Source: Orientallactaga sibirica (taxonomy: Eukaryota; Chordata; Mammalia; Rodentia; Dipodidae). Taken from it: 64,000 nucleotides of DNA. The DNA lies in contig JAEOAD010000052.1 in NCBI GenBank assembly GCA_036365145.1, forward strand, positions 13,639,501 through 13,703,500, read 5' to 3'. Positions within the stretch are counted from its first letter, which is position 1, and each line of letters opens with the position of its first letter. Below the pieces are notes generated by a model. It had not been told where the DNA came from and made no database searches. It was given only the letters and a program-made list of their open reading frames with translations. Shown here in pieces: positions 1-11,600 of this stretch. Both the position numbers and the translations under genes were made by a program.

Positions 1-129
1 CTGAGAATGCTATTCTACTTAAAACACGTAAGTTGTTTACTTCTGAAAATTTCCACTTAATATTTTCAGATCATAGCTGAATCCATAACGAACCCCACAG
101 GAAGTAAAACTGTGGGTAAGGGGAGACAC

Positions 130-492
130 AATAAGTAAATGGAGAGGTGGTCCATGTTCATAGACAGACTGAGTGGTAGTACCAGGTCAGTACTTCCCAA
201 CCTGATCTATGCATTCAATGCAATCTCCATGAAAAACCCAGCATGCATTATGTGGGTTTCAACAAAATGATAGTCTGTACAGAAAGGCGAAAGACCCAGA
301 ATACCCAACACAGTATCAAAAAGAAACAGTTAGGAGCTGAGGAAATGGATTAGCGGTTAAGGCACTTGCCTGTGAAGCCTAAGGACCCCAGCTCGATTCC
401 CCAGTATCCATGTAAGGGGGTGCATGCGTCTGGAGTTCATTTGCAGTGGCTGGAGGCCCTGGCGTGCCCATTCTCTCTTTCTCTCTATCTGC

Positions 493-535
<43 letters not shown>

Positions 536-1190
536 ATAAATAAAAAAACCACTTTTTTATAAAAAAAAAAAAAAGGAACAGTTGGAGGTCTGAGAGCACT
601 CAACTTGAGGAATCACTGGGAAGTGGCATCATCAAGGCTGTGTCGTGATGGTAAAAGGCAGGTAGTGCGCAATGAATAGAGCAGAAAGCCCACAGACAGA
701 ACGGCACAGGTCAACAGAGACGAGACGGTTCGTTTTCAACAAACGATGCCAAAACATCTGGACATACAACAAAATAGCAAATCTAGCTGCAGATCTTAAT
801 AGCTTTGACAAAATTTAATTCAAAATAGATGCGAACTACATGTCAAGCATGAAAGTATCAACTCCTAGAAGATAATGTTTGGAGATGGCCCAGAGCACCA
901 GAAGCTGACCCATCAAGGACAGAAGCTAAGCCAGACTTCATTAAAGTCACAAGCTTCTGCTGTGAAGGACACTGCTAACAGGGAGTGAAGAAGCAAGGCA
1001 AGACCAGAAGAAAGCATTTCCAAGACACAGACCTGCAAAAGGCCTGTCACTCAAGCTATACAAGAGCTCAACAACAGGGAGAAAACAAACACAATCTAAC
1101 TGGGCAAAAGAATGACCAGAGAACTGACCAAGAAGATGCAGGGGTGGAAAATAAGCGCAGAGAAAGACGCTCATACATCCATTCGGGCTG
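130..1190 (+). mobile_element. L1 ORF2 remnant, interrupted by a SINE
   Basis: Text such as AGATCTATGCATTCAATGCA-like (near 200), TTCAACAAACGATGCCAAAA (738) and the following stretch resemble the 3' half of L1 ORF2. It is split by the SINE at 333-574 and carries multiple frame breaks. Confidence 0.65.
333..574 (+). mobile_element. tRNA-derived SINE with TSD
   Basis: It has the A-box region TTAGCGGTTAAGGC, B-box-like CTCGATTCC, a CT run, an AATAAATAAA tail and poly-A. The TSD is AAGAAACAGTT (321-331) and AAGGAACAGTT (573-583). Confidence 0.93.
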
Positions 1191-1254
1191 AAGAGTGTCC
1201 CCTCAAAACCTACTGCTGGATCTCAACTTCAAGTACTGCAGAAGGTAACTGTGC

Positions 1255-1420
1255 GGAGAGATGGGGCTCTCATGACGTTATTAAGTGAGGTCACAAGGGT
1301 ATGCTCGAATCCTGTGTGATACGCATCTTTATATAAGAAGCGGTTGGGACACAGGCACAGTGGAGAAGGCCATGCAAAAGCACGACAGGAACACAGCCAT
1401 CTCCAAGCCAAGGCAGCTCC
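1255..1420 (+). repeat. Ancient dispersed repeat, family unresolved
   Basis: GTGAGGTCACAAGGGT, TATATAAGAAG, GGACACAGGCACAG and CCATCTCCAAGCCAAGG form a series I recognise from a common mammalian dispersed repeat but cannot name with confidence. Confidence 0.4.
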
Positions 1421-1544
1421 AGCGAGCACACGCGACACCACACGTCATGCAGTCACGTCACGTCAAAACAACACAGCCACCTAGAATGGCAGCAACCCAC
1501 AGGACACGAGCTCATCTCCACAAATCTTCAGAAATCGGTGCTAT

Positions 1545-1622
1545 ACAAATGATAGAGCTAACCTCCACATACAAATGATAGCGCTAACCTCCACGCACAA
1601 ATGATAGAGCTAACCTCCACAA
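1545..1622. repeat. 26-bp triplication
   Basis: ACAAATGATAG recurs at 1545, 1571 and 1597, each followed by [A/C]GCTAACCTCCAC. Confidence 0.9.
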
Positions 1623-1718
1623 ATAACTTACACAAATGGTTGTTGACAAGCAGAACAGAACATTAAACTCAGCCCTTACCAGACATAAAACCAATTCCAG
1701 GTAAACTGACAAGTGGAA

Positions 1719-1870
1719 GCAGGGTGTGGTGGTGCACACCTTTAATCCCAGCACACAGGAGGCAGAGGTAGGAGGATCGCTGTGAGTTTGAGACCACCCT
1801 GAGACTACATAGTTAATTCCAGGTCAGCCTGGGCCAGAGTGAGACCCTACCTCGAAAAAAAAAAAAAAAA
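1719..1870 (+). mobile_element. B1-type SINE
   Basis: 7SL-like head GTGTGGTGGTGCACACC followed by TTTAATCCCAGCAC and an A-tail. Confidence 0.95.
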
Positions 1871-1963
1871 CTGACACATAGAAACACAAAAAACAAAACT
1901 TAAAAAGCAATATAGGAAATTTGTCAATAAAAAAATGTTTAATGACTACACTAGTGAAAATAT

Positions 1964-2050
1964 AGGGCTAGGTCTAGTACAGTCAGTTGCATAGCATTTA
2001 CCTGGCAAGCACAAAGCCCTGGGTTCCATCTCCAGCACTGCCAAAAAATA
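1964..2050 (+). mobile_element. ID-like SINE
   Basis: GGGCTAGGTCTAGTACAGTC head, GGGTTCCATCTCCAGCAC B-box region and an A-rich end. Confidence 0.7.
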
Positions 2051-2616
2051 TTAAACTAGTACTTTTTTTGTTGAGTATTTTATTTAATATTTTATTTATA
2101 TTTATTTTATATTTATTTATATTTTATGAATATTTCCACGGTTCAAGAAACTCTAAAAACTCCATGGTCATTACCTCCATATTTGAGTTAATATTCCAAT
2201 TAAAAAGGTTATCATGTGATATACAGTTACCACCATTAAGATATACTTAAATACCAAGATTATATTAGGCAGAATTAGAATGCATTTGGAAACACAACCA
2301 CTGAGATCAAATGACCATGTATTATAATAGCTTCATAGCAAGAAAAGAGAATTGGTAAGATTTGGTATACAAGGGGCTTCAGTAGCACCCTAAGATGATA
2401 CCTATATAATATAAATAAACAGTCTGAAAATCTGAAATCCTAGGGTTTTTCTTTTCCAGCCTCTCCCCTCAATTGTACCCAGCCAGGTCTCTCTTTTCTA
2501 CCTCATATCAATATTCTAAAAGTAGCTTTTGGTTATTAAAGTCTAATCTAATTCAAAATAATAATAATAAAGCAATACAGGAAAGAGCTATGAGGAAATT
2601 TTTCTTTCTTTCTTTT

Positions 2617-2792
2617 TTGTTTTTTTTTTTGTTTGTTTGTTTGTTTGTTTGTTTGTTTGTTTGTTTTTTCAGGTAGGGTCTCACTCTAGTTCAGGCTGAC
2701 CTGGAATTCACTATGTAGTCTCAGGATGGCCTTGAACTTATAGCGATCCTCCTACCTCTGCCTCCCAAGTGCTGGATTAAAGGCGTGTGGCA
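2617..2792 (-). mobile_element. B1-type SINE with (TTTG)n tail
   Basis: Reverse orientation: a T-rich (TTTG)n stretch (about 2630-2665), AGGTAGGGTCTCACTC, ending GGATTAAAGGCGTGTGG. Confidence 0.93.
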
Positions 2793-3019
2793 AAAAAATC
2801 TTTTTAATATTTTATCTATTTATTTATTCATTAGAGAAAGAGGAAGAGAGAGGGAGAGAGAGAGAATGGGCACACCAAGGCCTCTAGCGACTGCAAATGA
2901 ACTCCAGATGCATGTGCTACCTTATGTAGCTGGCTTTATGTGGGTACTGGGGAATCGAACCCTGGGTTGTTGGGCTTTGCAGGCAAACACCTTAACTGCT
3001 GAGCCATCTCTCCAGCCCC
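2793..3019 (-). mobile_element. tRNA-derived SINE
   Basis: The reverse orientation begins with TTTATTTATTC, then a GA-rich run, and ends GAGCCATCTCTCCAGCCCC. Confidence 0.93.
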
Positions 3020-3527
3020 AGAAAATATTTCTTAAAACAAAAAATGTAAACCATAAAATAGTTTGTTCTTAAAAGTTAAAGATATCTGCTCATCAAAAGC
3101 AACAAAAAAGGTGAAGAGATGTCACCACTAACGAGGTGTTTATGACACGTCCAGCTGACAAAATCGGGGCTAGGGTAATAGTAGCTTGGTTGGTAAAGTG
3201 TCACCCAAGCATGAGTATCTGAGTCCCATCTCCTGAACCTGCATGAGACGCTGAGGTGGTAGCATGTCTCTGGGCCACTTCTGGGGACAGAGAGATAAGC
3301 ACACCTCTAAAGCCTTCTGGCTGGCGAGTCTAGCTGAACTGGTGAGTTCCGGGCCAAAAGAGGTAGCCAGAGTGGGTAGGCATACCCTGAGGCGCAGTCC
3401 CCTGCTATCCCACAGGGACTGACGGAAGCCTTCGTGACCCCAAAGTGAAGACAAGCACCTCATGGAGGAGCACCCCAGGGGCAACTGCAGTTAAGACAAG
3501 AGGGTAAAAGTGTACAACCTGTGGAAG

Positions 3528-3725
3528 AGGGGGCAGAAAGATTGTAAGAGCCACAGGTTGAGACATCATGCCCAGAGGCATCCCCTGTCCCCCAAAATAA
3601 CTGACTGCTGCTCCCACAATGCATAACCCACAACCCCATGGGGAATACCTGCAACCCCACTGAGGAGCGTCCCCCAACAGGATAGGGGCAGGGACGAGAG
3701 TAAAGAGGTACCAACACATGATGTA
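3528..3725 (-). mobile_element. Dispersed repeat, probably L1 3'UTR
   Basis: Its reverse complement matches 36018-36215 (shared GGTATTCCCCATGG, GGGAGCAGCAGTCAGTTATT, CTCAACCTGTGGCTCTT). A multicopy element is certain; assigning it to the L1 3'UTR is inference. Confidence 0.7.
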
Positions 3726-3786
3726 TCCATATGAAACATCTTGTTAATAATAGTAATGATAAACATAAAAATTGTATAACCTAAAA

Positions 3787-3948
3787 GCCGGGCGTGGTGG
3801 TGCACACCTTTAATCCCAGCACTTGGGAGGCAGAGGTAGGAGGATCACCGTGAGTTCGAGGCCACCCTGAGACTACACAGTGAATTCCAGGTCAGCCTGA
3901 GCTAGAGTGAGACCCTACCTCGAAAAAAACCAAAAAAAAAAAAAAAAA
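3787..3948 (+). mobile_element. B1-type SINE
   Basis: GCCGGGCGTGGTGGTGCACA head, CCCTACCTCG end, A-tail. Confidence 0.95.
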
Positions 3949-4291
3949 TTGTATAACCTGTAACAATATATATAAAATAAAGTACAACTATAAAGTTAAT
4001 GGATGCATGCTGATAAGCTTCAATGAAATTCACTTTATTATTTCAAGTTTCCAGTAAATTAAATATTAAATTTCATAAGCAATAAAAAATAATGGATTAC
4101 ATATGGCTTTAAAGAGAGGTGGTCAACACACATGAGGAACAACACCCAAGATTGTCCTTTGACCTCCACACTCATATAAATGCCCCTACATAAACATATG
4201 TACACACACTTGCATACCACACAAAAAATTGGCAGAGCAAACACCCAAAATATATGAATAAATCTACAAAAACTAATAAGAAAAAAGTATA

Positions 4292-4488
4292 GGGCTGGAG
4301 AGATGACTTAGTGGTTAAGCGCTTGCCTGTGAAGCCTAAGCACCCCGGTTCAAGGCTTGATTCCCCAGGTCCCACATAAGCCAGATGCATAAGGGGTGCA
4401 TGCATCTGGAGTTCGTTTGCAGTGGATGGAGGCCCTGGCATGCCCATTCTTTCTCTCTGCCTCTTTCTCTCTGTCTGTTGCTCTCAAA

Positions 4489-4527
<39 letters not shown>

Positions 4528-4528
4528 A
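4292..4528 (+). mobile_element. tRNA-derived SINE with (AAAT)n tail
   Basis: GGGCTGGAGAGATGACTTAG head, CT run, and an AAAT tetranucleotide tail from about 4487. Confidence 0.94.
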
Positions 4529-4554
4529 ACATAAAAAAAGAAAAAAATAAAACA

Positions 4555-4668
4555 CAACAGAAAAGTGGACAAGAGGTTCTTCACAAAAGAAACATACATG
4601 ACCTATAAGCTGCAAATCACCTCAACTTCAACTGGATCTGGAAAACACAAACTAAAGCCATAAAGAGA
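4555..4668 (+). mobile_element. L1 ORF2 3' remnant
   Basis: GTGGACAAGAGGTTCTTCAC ... CTGCAAATCACCTCAAC resembles the end of L1 ORF2. Degenerate. Confidence 0.5.
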
Positions 4669-4669
4669 T

Positions 4670-4860
4670 ACTGCTTAATCCCTCAGCCTAGATATGGTTT
4701 AAATCCTCACACTAGATAATGTTTAATTCCCCAGACTAAAATACTGTTTAATCCCTAGACTGAATACTGTTAAACTCTCAGATTAGCACTATTTAAACCC
4801 TCAGACTAGATACTGTTTAATACCTTACACCAGATTCTGTTTAAATCCCTCAGACTAGAT
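4670..4860. repeat. Degenerate ~24-bp minisatellite, about 8 copies
   Basis: Units follow ACTGTTTAAT-CCCTCAGACTAGAT with many substitutions; 191 bp divided by 24 gives about 8. It lies next to an L1 remnant. Confidence 0.85.
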
Positions 4861-5052
4861 TTCTAGACCTACAGACTAGTTTTGGTGAGGTGAGGAGGAA
4901 CAGAAAGCTTCATCTGTACCTGATGGAAGTGAGCAATGTAAGCACTAGCATTCCCCTAGAAAAGTAAGGATGCGGGTGACCATGCTTGACAGCTCTAGGA
5001 AACGTCTACATATGTTTACAACAGCATAGTTCGTAATAAAAAAAAATGTGGA

Positions 5053-5180
5053 GCCAGGCGTGCTAATACATGCTTTTAATTCCAGCCCTTGGGAGGCAGA
5101 AGGATCGCCATGAGTTTGAGGCCAGCCTGAGACTACATAGTGAATTCCAGGTCAGCCTAGGCTAGAAAAAAAGAAAAAGG
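5053..5180 (+). mobile_element. B1-type SINE, short
   Basis: GCCAGGCGTGCTAATACATG head and AATTCCAGGTCAGCC tail region. Confidence 0.9.
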
Positions 5181-5621
5181 GAATGAAGGAAGGGGAAAAA
5201 ATGAACAGCACAAGTGACCAACAATTCTAGAATCAATCAATAATTTCAATGTGTAACGCTAAGAAAAACAAAATAGCAAAAAAAAACTAAACATATCATT
5301 TATTGGCACATCTATAAATGGGTGACAAAAGATGTAAAAGATCAAGAGAATAATACAAAATTCAAGGCTTAAACCCCAGGCTATATGCAAAGACAGGCAG
5401 ATGGCGAGGAGGGCTACTCAGGGAGTACTGAGGGTGTTCCACACACAGCTGGGAGGCAGGTAACGGGTCTGCTCTACGACCTACAGGAACTACACATAAG
5501 TACATTTCACACACTCTTTTGTGAATGCATATATACATATATATAAAATTTCATAATAATCTTTTTCAATGAATGAAAGCAAAGAAATGCATGTTGAGAA
5601 TATGAAACTGTGTCAGCTTAC

Positions 5622-5686
5622 CAGGATAAGAATGAGTCTGTTTATTTGAAGAAATTTCTGAAAGTGTGTCCAAGGAATCTGACAGT
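5622..5686 (-). CDS. CLIP4: CLIP4 exon (linker after CAP-Gly 2), last coding exon in window
   Basis: The acceptor is TTATTCATAG and the donor CCTG|GTAAGC. It is 65 nt: one base closing Arg, 21 codons (LSDSLDTLSEISSNKQTHSY, then P), and one base of Gly. The DSLDTLSEISSNKQ peptide is specific to CLIP4 and separates it from CLIP3. The next expected exon (GFRRSFSTT... in human) was not found in 1-5621, so the gene continues past the left edge. Confidence 0.96.
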
Positions 5687-8600
5687 CTATGAATAAAACA
5701 AACAAGGTAGAGCTCATTAGAAACAGTGGCTAGTTTAAGACAGGCAGGCTCTCGTCCTGTCCTCTGCTCCCACACCAGCTGCTCTTTGGCATTTCATTCA
5801 TTCAATCCACGTTTTCTGAGCACCACAGGAGGCAGGAATGAGCTCTGGCCAGCACAGGAGCCAGGGCGTAAGTAGATGAAGAGGACCTCGCTGCCAAGAG
5901 GGCAGTGTAGATGAAGTCAAAATAAGTTCACTTGAGAGAGGACCTGGCTTCTGACTTTTCTTTGGAACTTTATTTTCAAAAGTGAAACTAAATGATACGA
6001 AAATAAACTCATTTCTTATTAAATTTAACAAATGTTAAATTAAAATTGTAAAACTACTCTTTTTTTTTTTGGCTGTTCACCTTTCCTAAACCTCCAGGTC
6101 CCTGCTCTGGTAACTCCCCCTCCCCATCTCAGCCCATCTTAAAAAATTGTAAAATTTTTACTAATTATTAAATTAGAAAGAAAGATACTGGCTGGATTTT
6201 TATATTATATAATTTTTCTGATAAAGCTCTGCCTAATACAATTCAAGGCCCTTTATATTTGACTCTAAGCACAGTCTTAAAGGTCACCTTCCTAGTGGGT
6301 TTCTTTTCATTTTTTGATATTCAAATCATTCTTTATTTTTAAAAGCCAGTCCTGACAGCCTCATTTTCTTTCAACTGTTTACTGACCTAAATCTGCAAGG
6401 CCTTCATTTGTCAGTCACCTCCTCCAACACAACTCACTTCCTTCAAGAAATCCTGCCGTTCTTGCAGCTTTAGCAGTTTCATCTTGCAATTCATATGCAT
6501 CAGTCTTACAGGACATACAACATACCACAATCAACAAGGGATGGATGGACACAAAGAACATGACTTGAGCAACAGGACAGGAGCTGAAATGAGTGGTGAT
6601 GGACAGACGAGAGGAACTTCTAGCAGCATTCAGTTGATCAGAAATAAGTACCTAGTGGTCACAACTGAGAAGGGACCGTGTCCACAGGGTCCATTAGGTG
6701 TGGGAGGGGATCAGAAAGAACCAGGACCTTGTCCACAGGGTACGTTAGGTGTGGGAGGGGATCAGAAAGAACGAGAACCTTGTCCACAGGGTACATTAGG
6801 TGTGGGAGGGGATCAGAAAGAACGAGGACCTTGTCCACAGGGTCCGTTAGGTGTGGGAGGGGATAAGAAAGAACGAGGACCTTGTCCACAGGGTCTGTTA
6901 GGTGTGGGAGGGGATCAGAAAGAACCAGGACCTTGTCCACAGGGTCCATTAGGTGTGGGAGGGGATCAGAAAAAACCAGGACCTTGACCACAGGGTCCAT
7001 TAGGTGTGGGATGGGATCAGAAAGAACCAGGACCTTGTCCACAGGGTCCATTAGGTGTGGGAGGGGATCAGAAAGAACCAGGACCTAATCCACAGGGTCC
7101 ATTACGTGTGGGAAGGGATCAGAAAGAACCAGGACCTTGTCCACAGGGTCCATTACATGTGGGAGGGGATCAGAAAGAACCAGGACCTTGTCCACAGGGT
7201 CCATTAGGTGTGGGAGGGGATCAGAAAGAACGAGGACCTTGTCCACAGGGTCCATTAGGTGTGGGAGGGGATCAGAAAGAACCAGGACCTTGTCCACAGG
7301 GTCCATTAGATGTGGGAGGGGATCAGAAAGAACGAGGACCTTGTCCACAGGGTCCGTTAGGTGTAGGAGGGGATCAGAAAGAACCAGGACCTTGTCCACA
7401 GCGTCCGTTAGGTGTGGGAGGGGATCAGAAAGAACGAGGACCTTGTCAACAGGGTCCGTTAGGTGTGGGAGGGGATGAGAAAGAACCAGGACCTTGTCCA
7501 CAGGGTCCATTAGGTGTGGGAAGGGATCAGAAAGAACGAGGACCTTGTCCACAGGGTCCGTTAGGTGAGGGAGGGGATCAAAAAGAACCAGGACCTTGAC
7601 CACAGGGTCCATTAGGTGTGGGAGGAGATCAGAAAGAACGAGGTCCTTGTCCACAGGGTCCATTAGGTGTGGGAAGGGATCAGAAAGAACCAGGTACTTG
7701 TCCACAGGGTCCATTAGGTGTGGGAGGGGATCAGAAAGAACCAGGACCTTGTCCACAGGGTCCGTTAGGTGAGGGAGGGGATCAGAAAGAACCAGGACCT
7801 TGACCACAGGGTCCATTAGGTGTGGGAGGGGATCAGAAAGAATGAGGACCTTGTCCACAGGGTCCATTAGGTGTGGGAAGGGATCAGAAAGAACGAGGGC
7901 CTTGTCCACAGGGTCCATTAGGTGTGGGAGGGGATCAGAAAGAACCAGGTACTTGTCCACAGGGTCCATTAGGTGTGGGAGGGGATCAGAAAGAACCAGG
8001 ACCTTGTCCACAGGGTCCATTAGGTGTGGGAGGGAATCAGAAAGAACCAGGTACTTGTCCACAGGGTCCATTATGTGTGGGAGGGGATCAGAAAGAACGA
8101 GGACCTTGTCCACAGGGTCCATTAGGTGTGGGAAGGCATCAGAAAGAACGAGGACCTTGTCCACAGGGTCCATTAGGTGTGGGAGGGGATCAGAAAGAAC
8201 CAGGACCTTGTCCACAGGGTCCATTAGGTGTGGGAGGGGATCAGAAAGAACCAGGTACTTGTCCACAGGGTCCATTAGGTGTGGGAGGGGATCAGAAAAA
8301 ATGAGGACCTTGTCCACAGGGTCCATTAGGTGTGGGAGGGGATCAGAAAGAACGAGGACGTTGTCCGCAGCGTCTGTTCAGTGTGGGATGGGATCAGAAA
8401 GAACGAGGACCTTGTCCACAGGGTCCGTTAGGTGAGGGAAGGGATCAGAAAGAACCAGTACCTTGTCCACAGGGTCCGTTAGGTGTTGGGAGGATCAGAA
8501 AGAACCAGGACCTTGTCCACAGGGTCCATTAGGTGTGGGAGGGGATCAGAAAGAACCAGGACCTTGTCCACAGGGTCCATTAGGTGTAGGAGGGGATCAG

Positions 8601-11600
8601 AAAGAACCAGGACCTTGTCCACACAGTCCATTAGGTGTGGGAGGGGATGAGAAAGAACCAGGACCTTGTCCACAGGATCCAGTAGGTGTGGGAGGGGATG
8701 AGAAAGAACCAGGACCTTGTCCACAGGGTCCATTAGGTGTGGGAGGGGATCAGAAAGAACCAGGACCTTGTCCACAGGGTCCATTAGGTGTGGGAGGGGA
8801 TCAGAAAGAACCAGGACCTTGTCACAGGGTCCATTAGGTGTGGGAGGGGATCAGAAAGAACCAGGACCTTGTCCGCAGCGTCCGTTAGGTGTGGGAGGGG
8901 ATGAGAAAGAACCAGGACCTTGTCCGCAGGGTCCATTAGGTGTGGGAGGGGATCAGACAGAACCAGGACCTTGTCCACAGGGTCCATTAGGTGTGGGAGG
9001 GGATCAGAAAGAAAGAGAACCTTGTCCACAGTGTCTATTAGGTGTGGGAGGGGATCAGAAAGAACGAGGACCTTGTCCACAGGATCCATTAGGTGTGGGA
9101 GGGGATCAGAAAGAACGAGGACCTTGTCCACAGGGTCCGTTAGGTGAGGGAGGGGATCAGAAAGAACCAGGACCTTGTCCACAGGGTCCATTAGGTGTGG
9201 GAGGGGATCAGAAAGAACGAGGACCTTGTCCACAGGGTCCGTTAGGTGTGGGAGGGGATCAGAAAGAACCAGGACCTTGTCCACAGGGTCCATTAGGTGT
9301 AGGAGGGGATCAGAAAGAACCAGGACCTTGTCCACAGGGTCCATTAGGTGTGGGAGGGGATCAGACAGAACCAGGACCTTGTCCACAGGGTCCATTAGGT
9401 GTGGGAGGGGATCAGAAAGAACGAGGACCTTGTCCACAGGGTCCATTAGGTGTGAGAGGGGATCAGAAAAAACGAGGACCTTGTCCACAGGGTCCCTTAG
9501 GTGTGGGAGGGGATCAGACAGAACCAGGACCTTGTCCACAGGGTCCATTAGGTGTGGGAGGGGATCAGAAAGAACCAGGACCTTGTCCACAGGGTCCGTT
9601 AGGTGTGGGAGGGGATCAGAAAGAATGAGGACCTTGTCCACAGGATCCATTAAGTGTGGGATGGGATCAGAAAGAACCAGGACCTTGTCCACAGGGTCTG
9701 TTAGGTGTGGGAAGGGATCAGAAAGAACCAGGACCTTGACCACAGGGTCCATTAGGTGTAGGAGGGGATCAGAAAGAACCAGGACCTTGTCCACAGGGTC
9801 CATTAGGTGTGGGAGGGGATCAGACAGAACCAGGACCTTGTCCACAGGGTCCATTAGGTGTGGGAGGGGATCAGAAAGAACGAGGACCTTGTCCACAGGG
9901 TCCATTAGGTGTGAGAGGGGATCAGACAGAACCCGGACCTTGTCCACAGGGTCCATTAGGTGTGGGAGGGGATCAGAAAGAACGAGGACCTTGTCCACAG
10001 GGTCCATTAGGTGTGGGAGGGGATCAGACAGAACCAGGACCTTGTCCACAGGGTCCATTAGGTGTGGGAGGGGATCAGAAAGAACGAGGACCTTGTCCAC
10101 AGGGTCCGTTAGGTGTAGGAGGGGATCAGAAAGAACCAGGACCTTGTCCACAGCGTCCGTTAGGTGTGGGAGGGGATCAGAAAGAACGAGGACCTTGTCC
10201 ACAGGGTCCGTTAGGTGTGGGAGGGGATGAGAAAGAACCAGGACCTTGTCCACAGGGTCCATTAGGTGTGGGAAGGGATCAGAAAGAACGAGGACCTTGT
10301 CCACAGGGTCCGTTAGGTGAGGGAGGGGATCAAAAAGAACCAGGACCTTGACCACAGGGTCCATTAGGTGTGGGAGGGGATCAGAAAGAACGAGGTCCTT
10401 GTCCACAGGGTCCATTAGGTGTGGGAAGGGATCAGAAAGAACCAGGTACTTGTCCACAGGGTCCATTAGGTGTGGGAGGGGATCAGAAAGAACCAGGACC
10501 TTGTCCACAGGGTCCGTTAGGTGAGGGAGGGGATCAGAAAGAACCAGGACCTTGACCACAGGGTCCATTAGGTGTGGGAGGGGATCAGAAAGAACGAGGA
10601 CCTTGTCCACAGGGTCCATTAGGTGTGGGAGGGGATCAGAAAGAACGAGGACCTTGTCCACAGGATCCATTAGGTGTGGGAGGGGATCAGAAAGAACGAG
10701 GACCTTGTCCACAGGGTCCGTTAGGTGAGGGAGGGGATCAGAAAGAACCAGGACCTTGTCCACAGGGTCCATTAGGTGTGGGAGGGGATCAGAAAGAACG
10801 AGGACCTTGTCCACAGGGTCCGTTAGGTGTGGGAGGGGATCAGAAAGAACCAGGACCTTGTCCACAGGGTCCATTAGGTGTAGGAGGGGATCAGAAAGAA
10901 CCAGGACCTTGTCCACAGGGTCCATTAGGTGTGGGAGGGGATCAGAAAGAACCAGGACCTTGTCCACAGGGTCCGTTAGGTGTGGGAGGGGATCAGACAG
11001 AACCAGGACCTTGTCCACAGGGTCCATTAGGTGTGGGAGGGGATCAGAAAGAACGAGGACCTTGTCCACAGGGTCCATTAGGTGTGAGAGGGGATCAGAA
11101 AAAACCAGGACCTTGTCCACAGGGTCCCTTAGGTGTGGGAGGTGATCAGACAGAACCAGGACCTTGTCCACAGGGTCCATTAGGTGTGGGAGGGGATCAG
11201 AAAGAACCAGGACCTTGTCCACAGGGTCCATTAGGTGTGGGAGGGGATCAGAAAGAACCAGGACCTTGTCCACAGGATCCATTAAGTGTGGGATGGGATC
11301 AGAAAGAACCAGGACCTTGTCCACAGGGTCTGTTAGGTGTGGGAAGGGATCAGAAAGAACCAGGACCTTGACCACAGGGTCCATTAGGTGTGGGAGGGGA
11401 TCAGACAGAACCAGGACCTTGTCCACAGGGTCCATTAGGTGTGGGAGGGGATCAGACAGAACCAGGACCTTGTCCACAGGGTCCATTAGGTGTGGGAGGG
11501 GATCAGAAAGAAAGAGGACCTTGTCCACAGTGTCTATTAGGTGTGGGAGGGGATCAGAAAGAACGAGGACCTTGTCCACAGGATCCATTAGGTGTGGGAG

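Larger units (their letters stand above)
1..5621 (-). other. CLIP4 intron, 3' side runs off the window
   Basis: The donor is CCTG|GTAAGC at 5621-5620. It contains L1 ORF2 remnants (130-1190, 3060-3130, 4555-4668), SINEs, an L1-type 3'UTR piece (3528-3725) and two small tandem repeats (1545-1622, 4670-4860). No downstream CLIP4 exon was found. Confidence 0.8.

Noticed and set aside
480..540. Short Glu/Arg-rich (ERERER) peptides here and at many other places
   Set aside because: They are translations of the CT/GA run in the tRNA-derived SINE, which recurs over thirty times in the window.
1..5621. Downstream CLIP4 exon for the third CAP-Gly domain
   Set aside because: No minus-strand match to the expected RRSFSTT or GKNDG peptides was seen; the sequence is L1, SINE and tandem-repeat debris.
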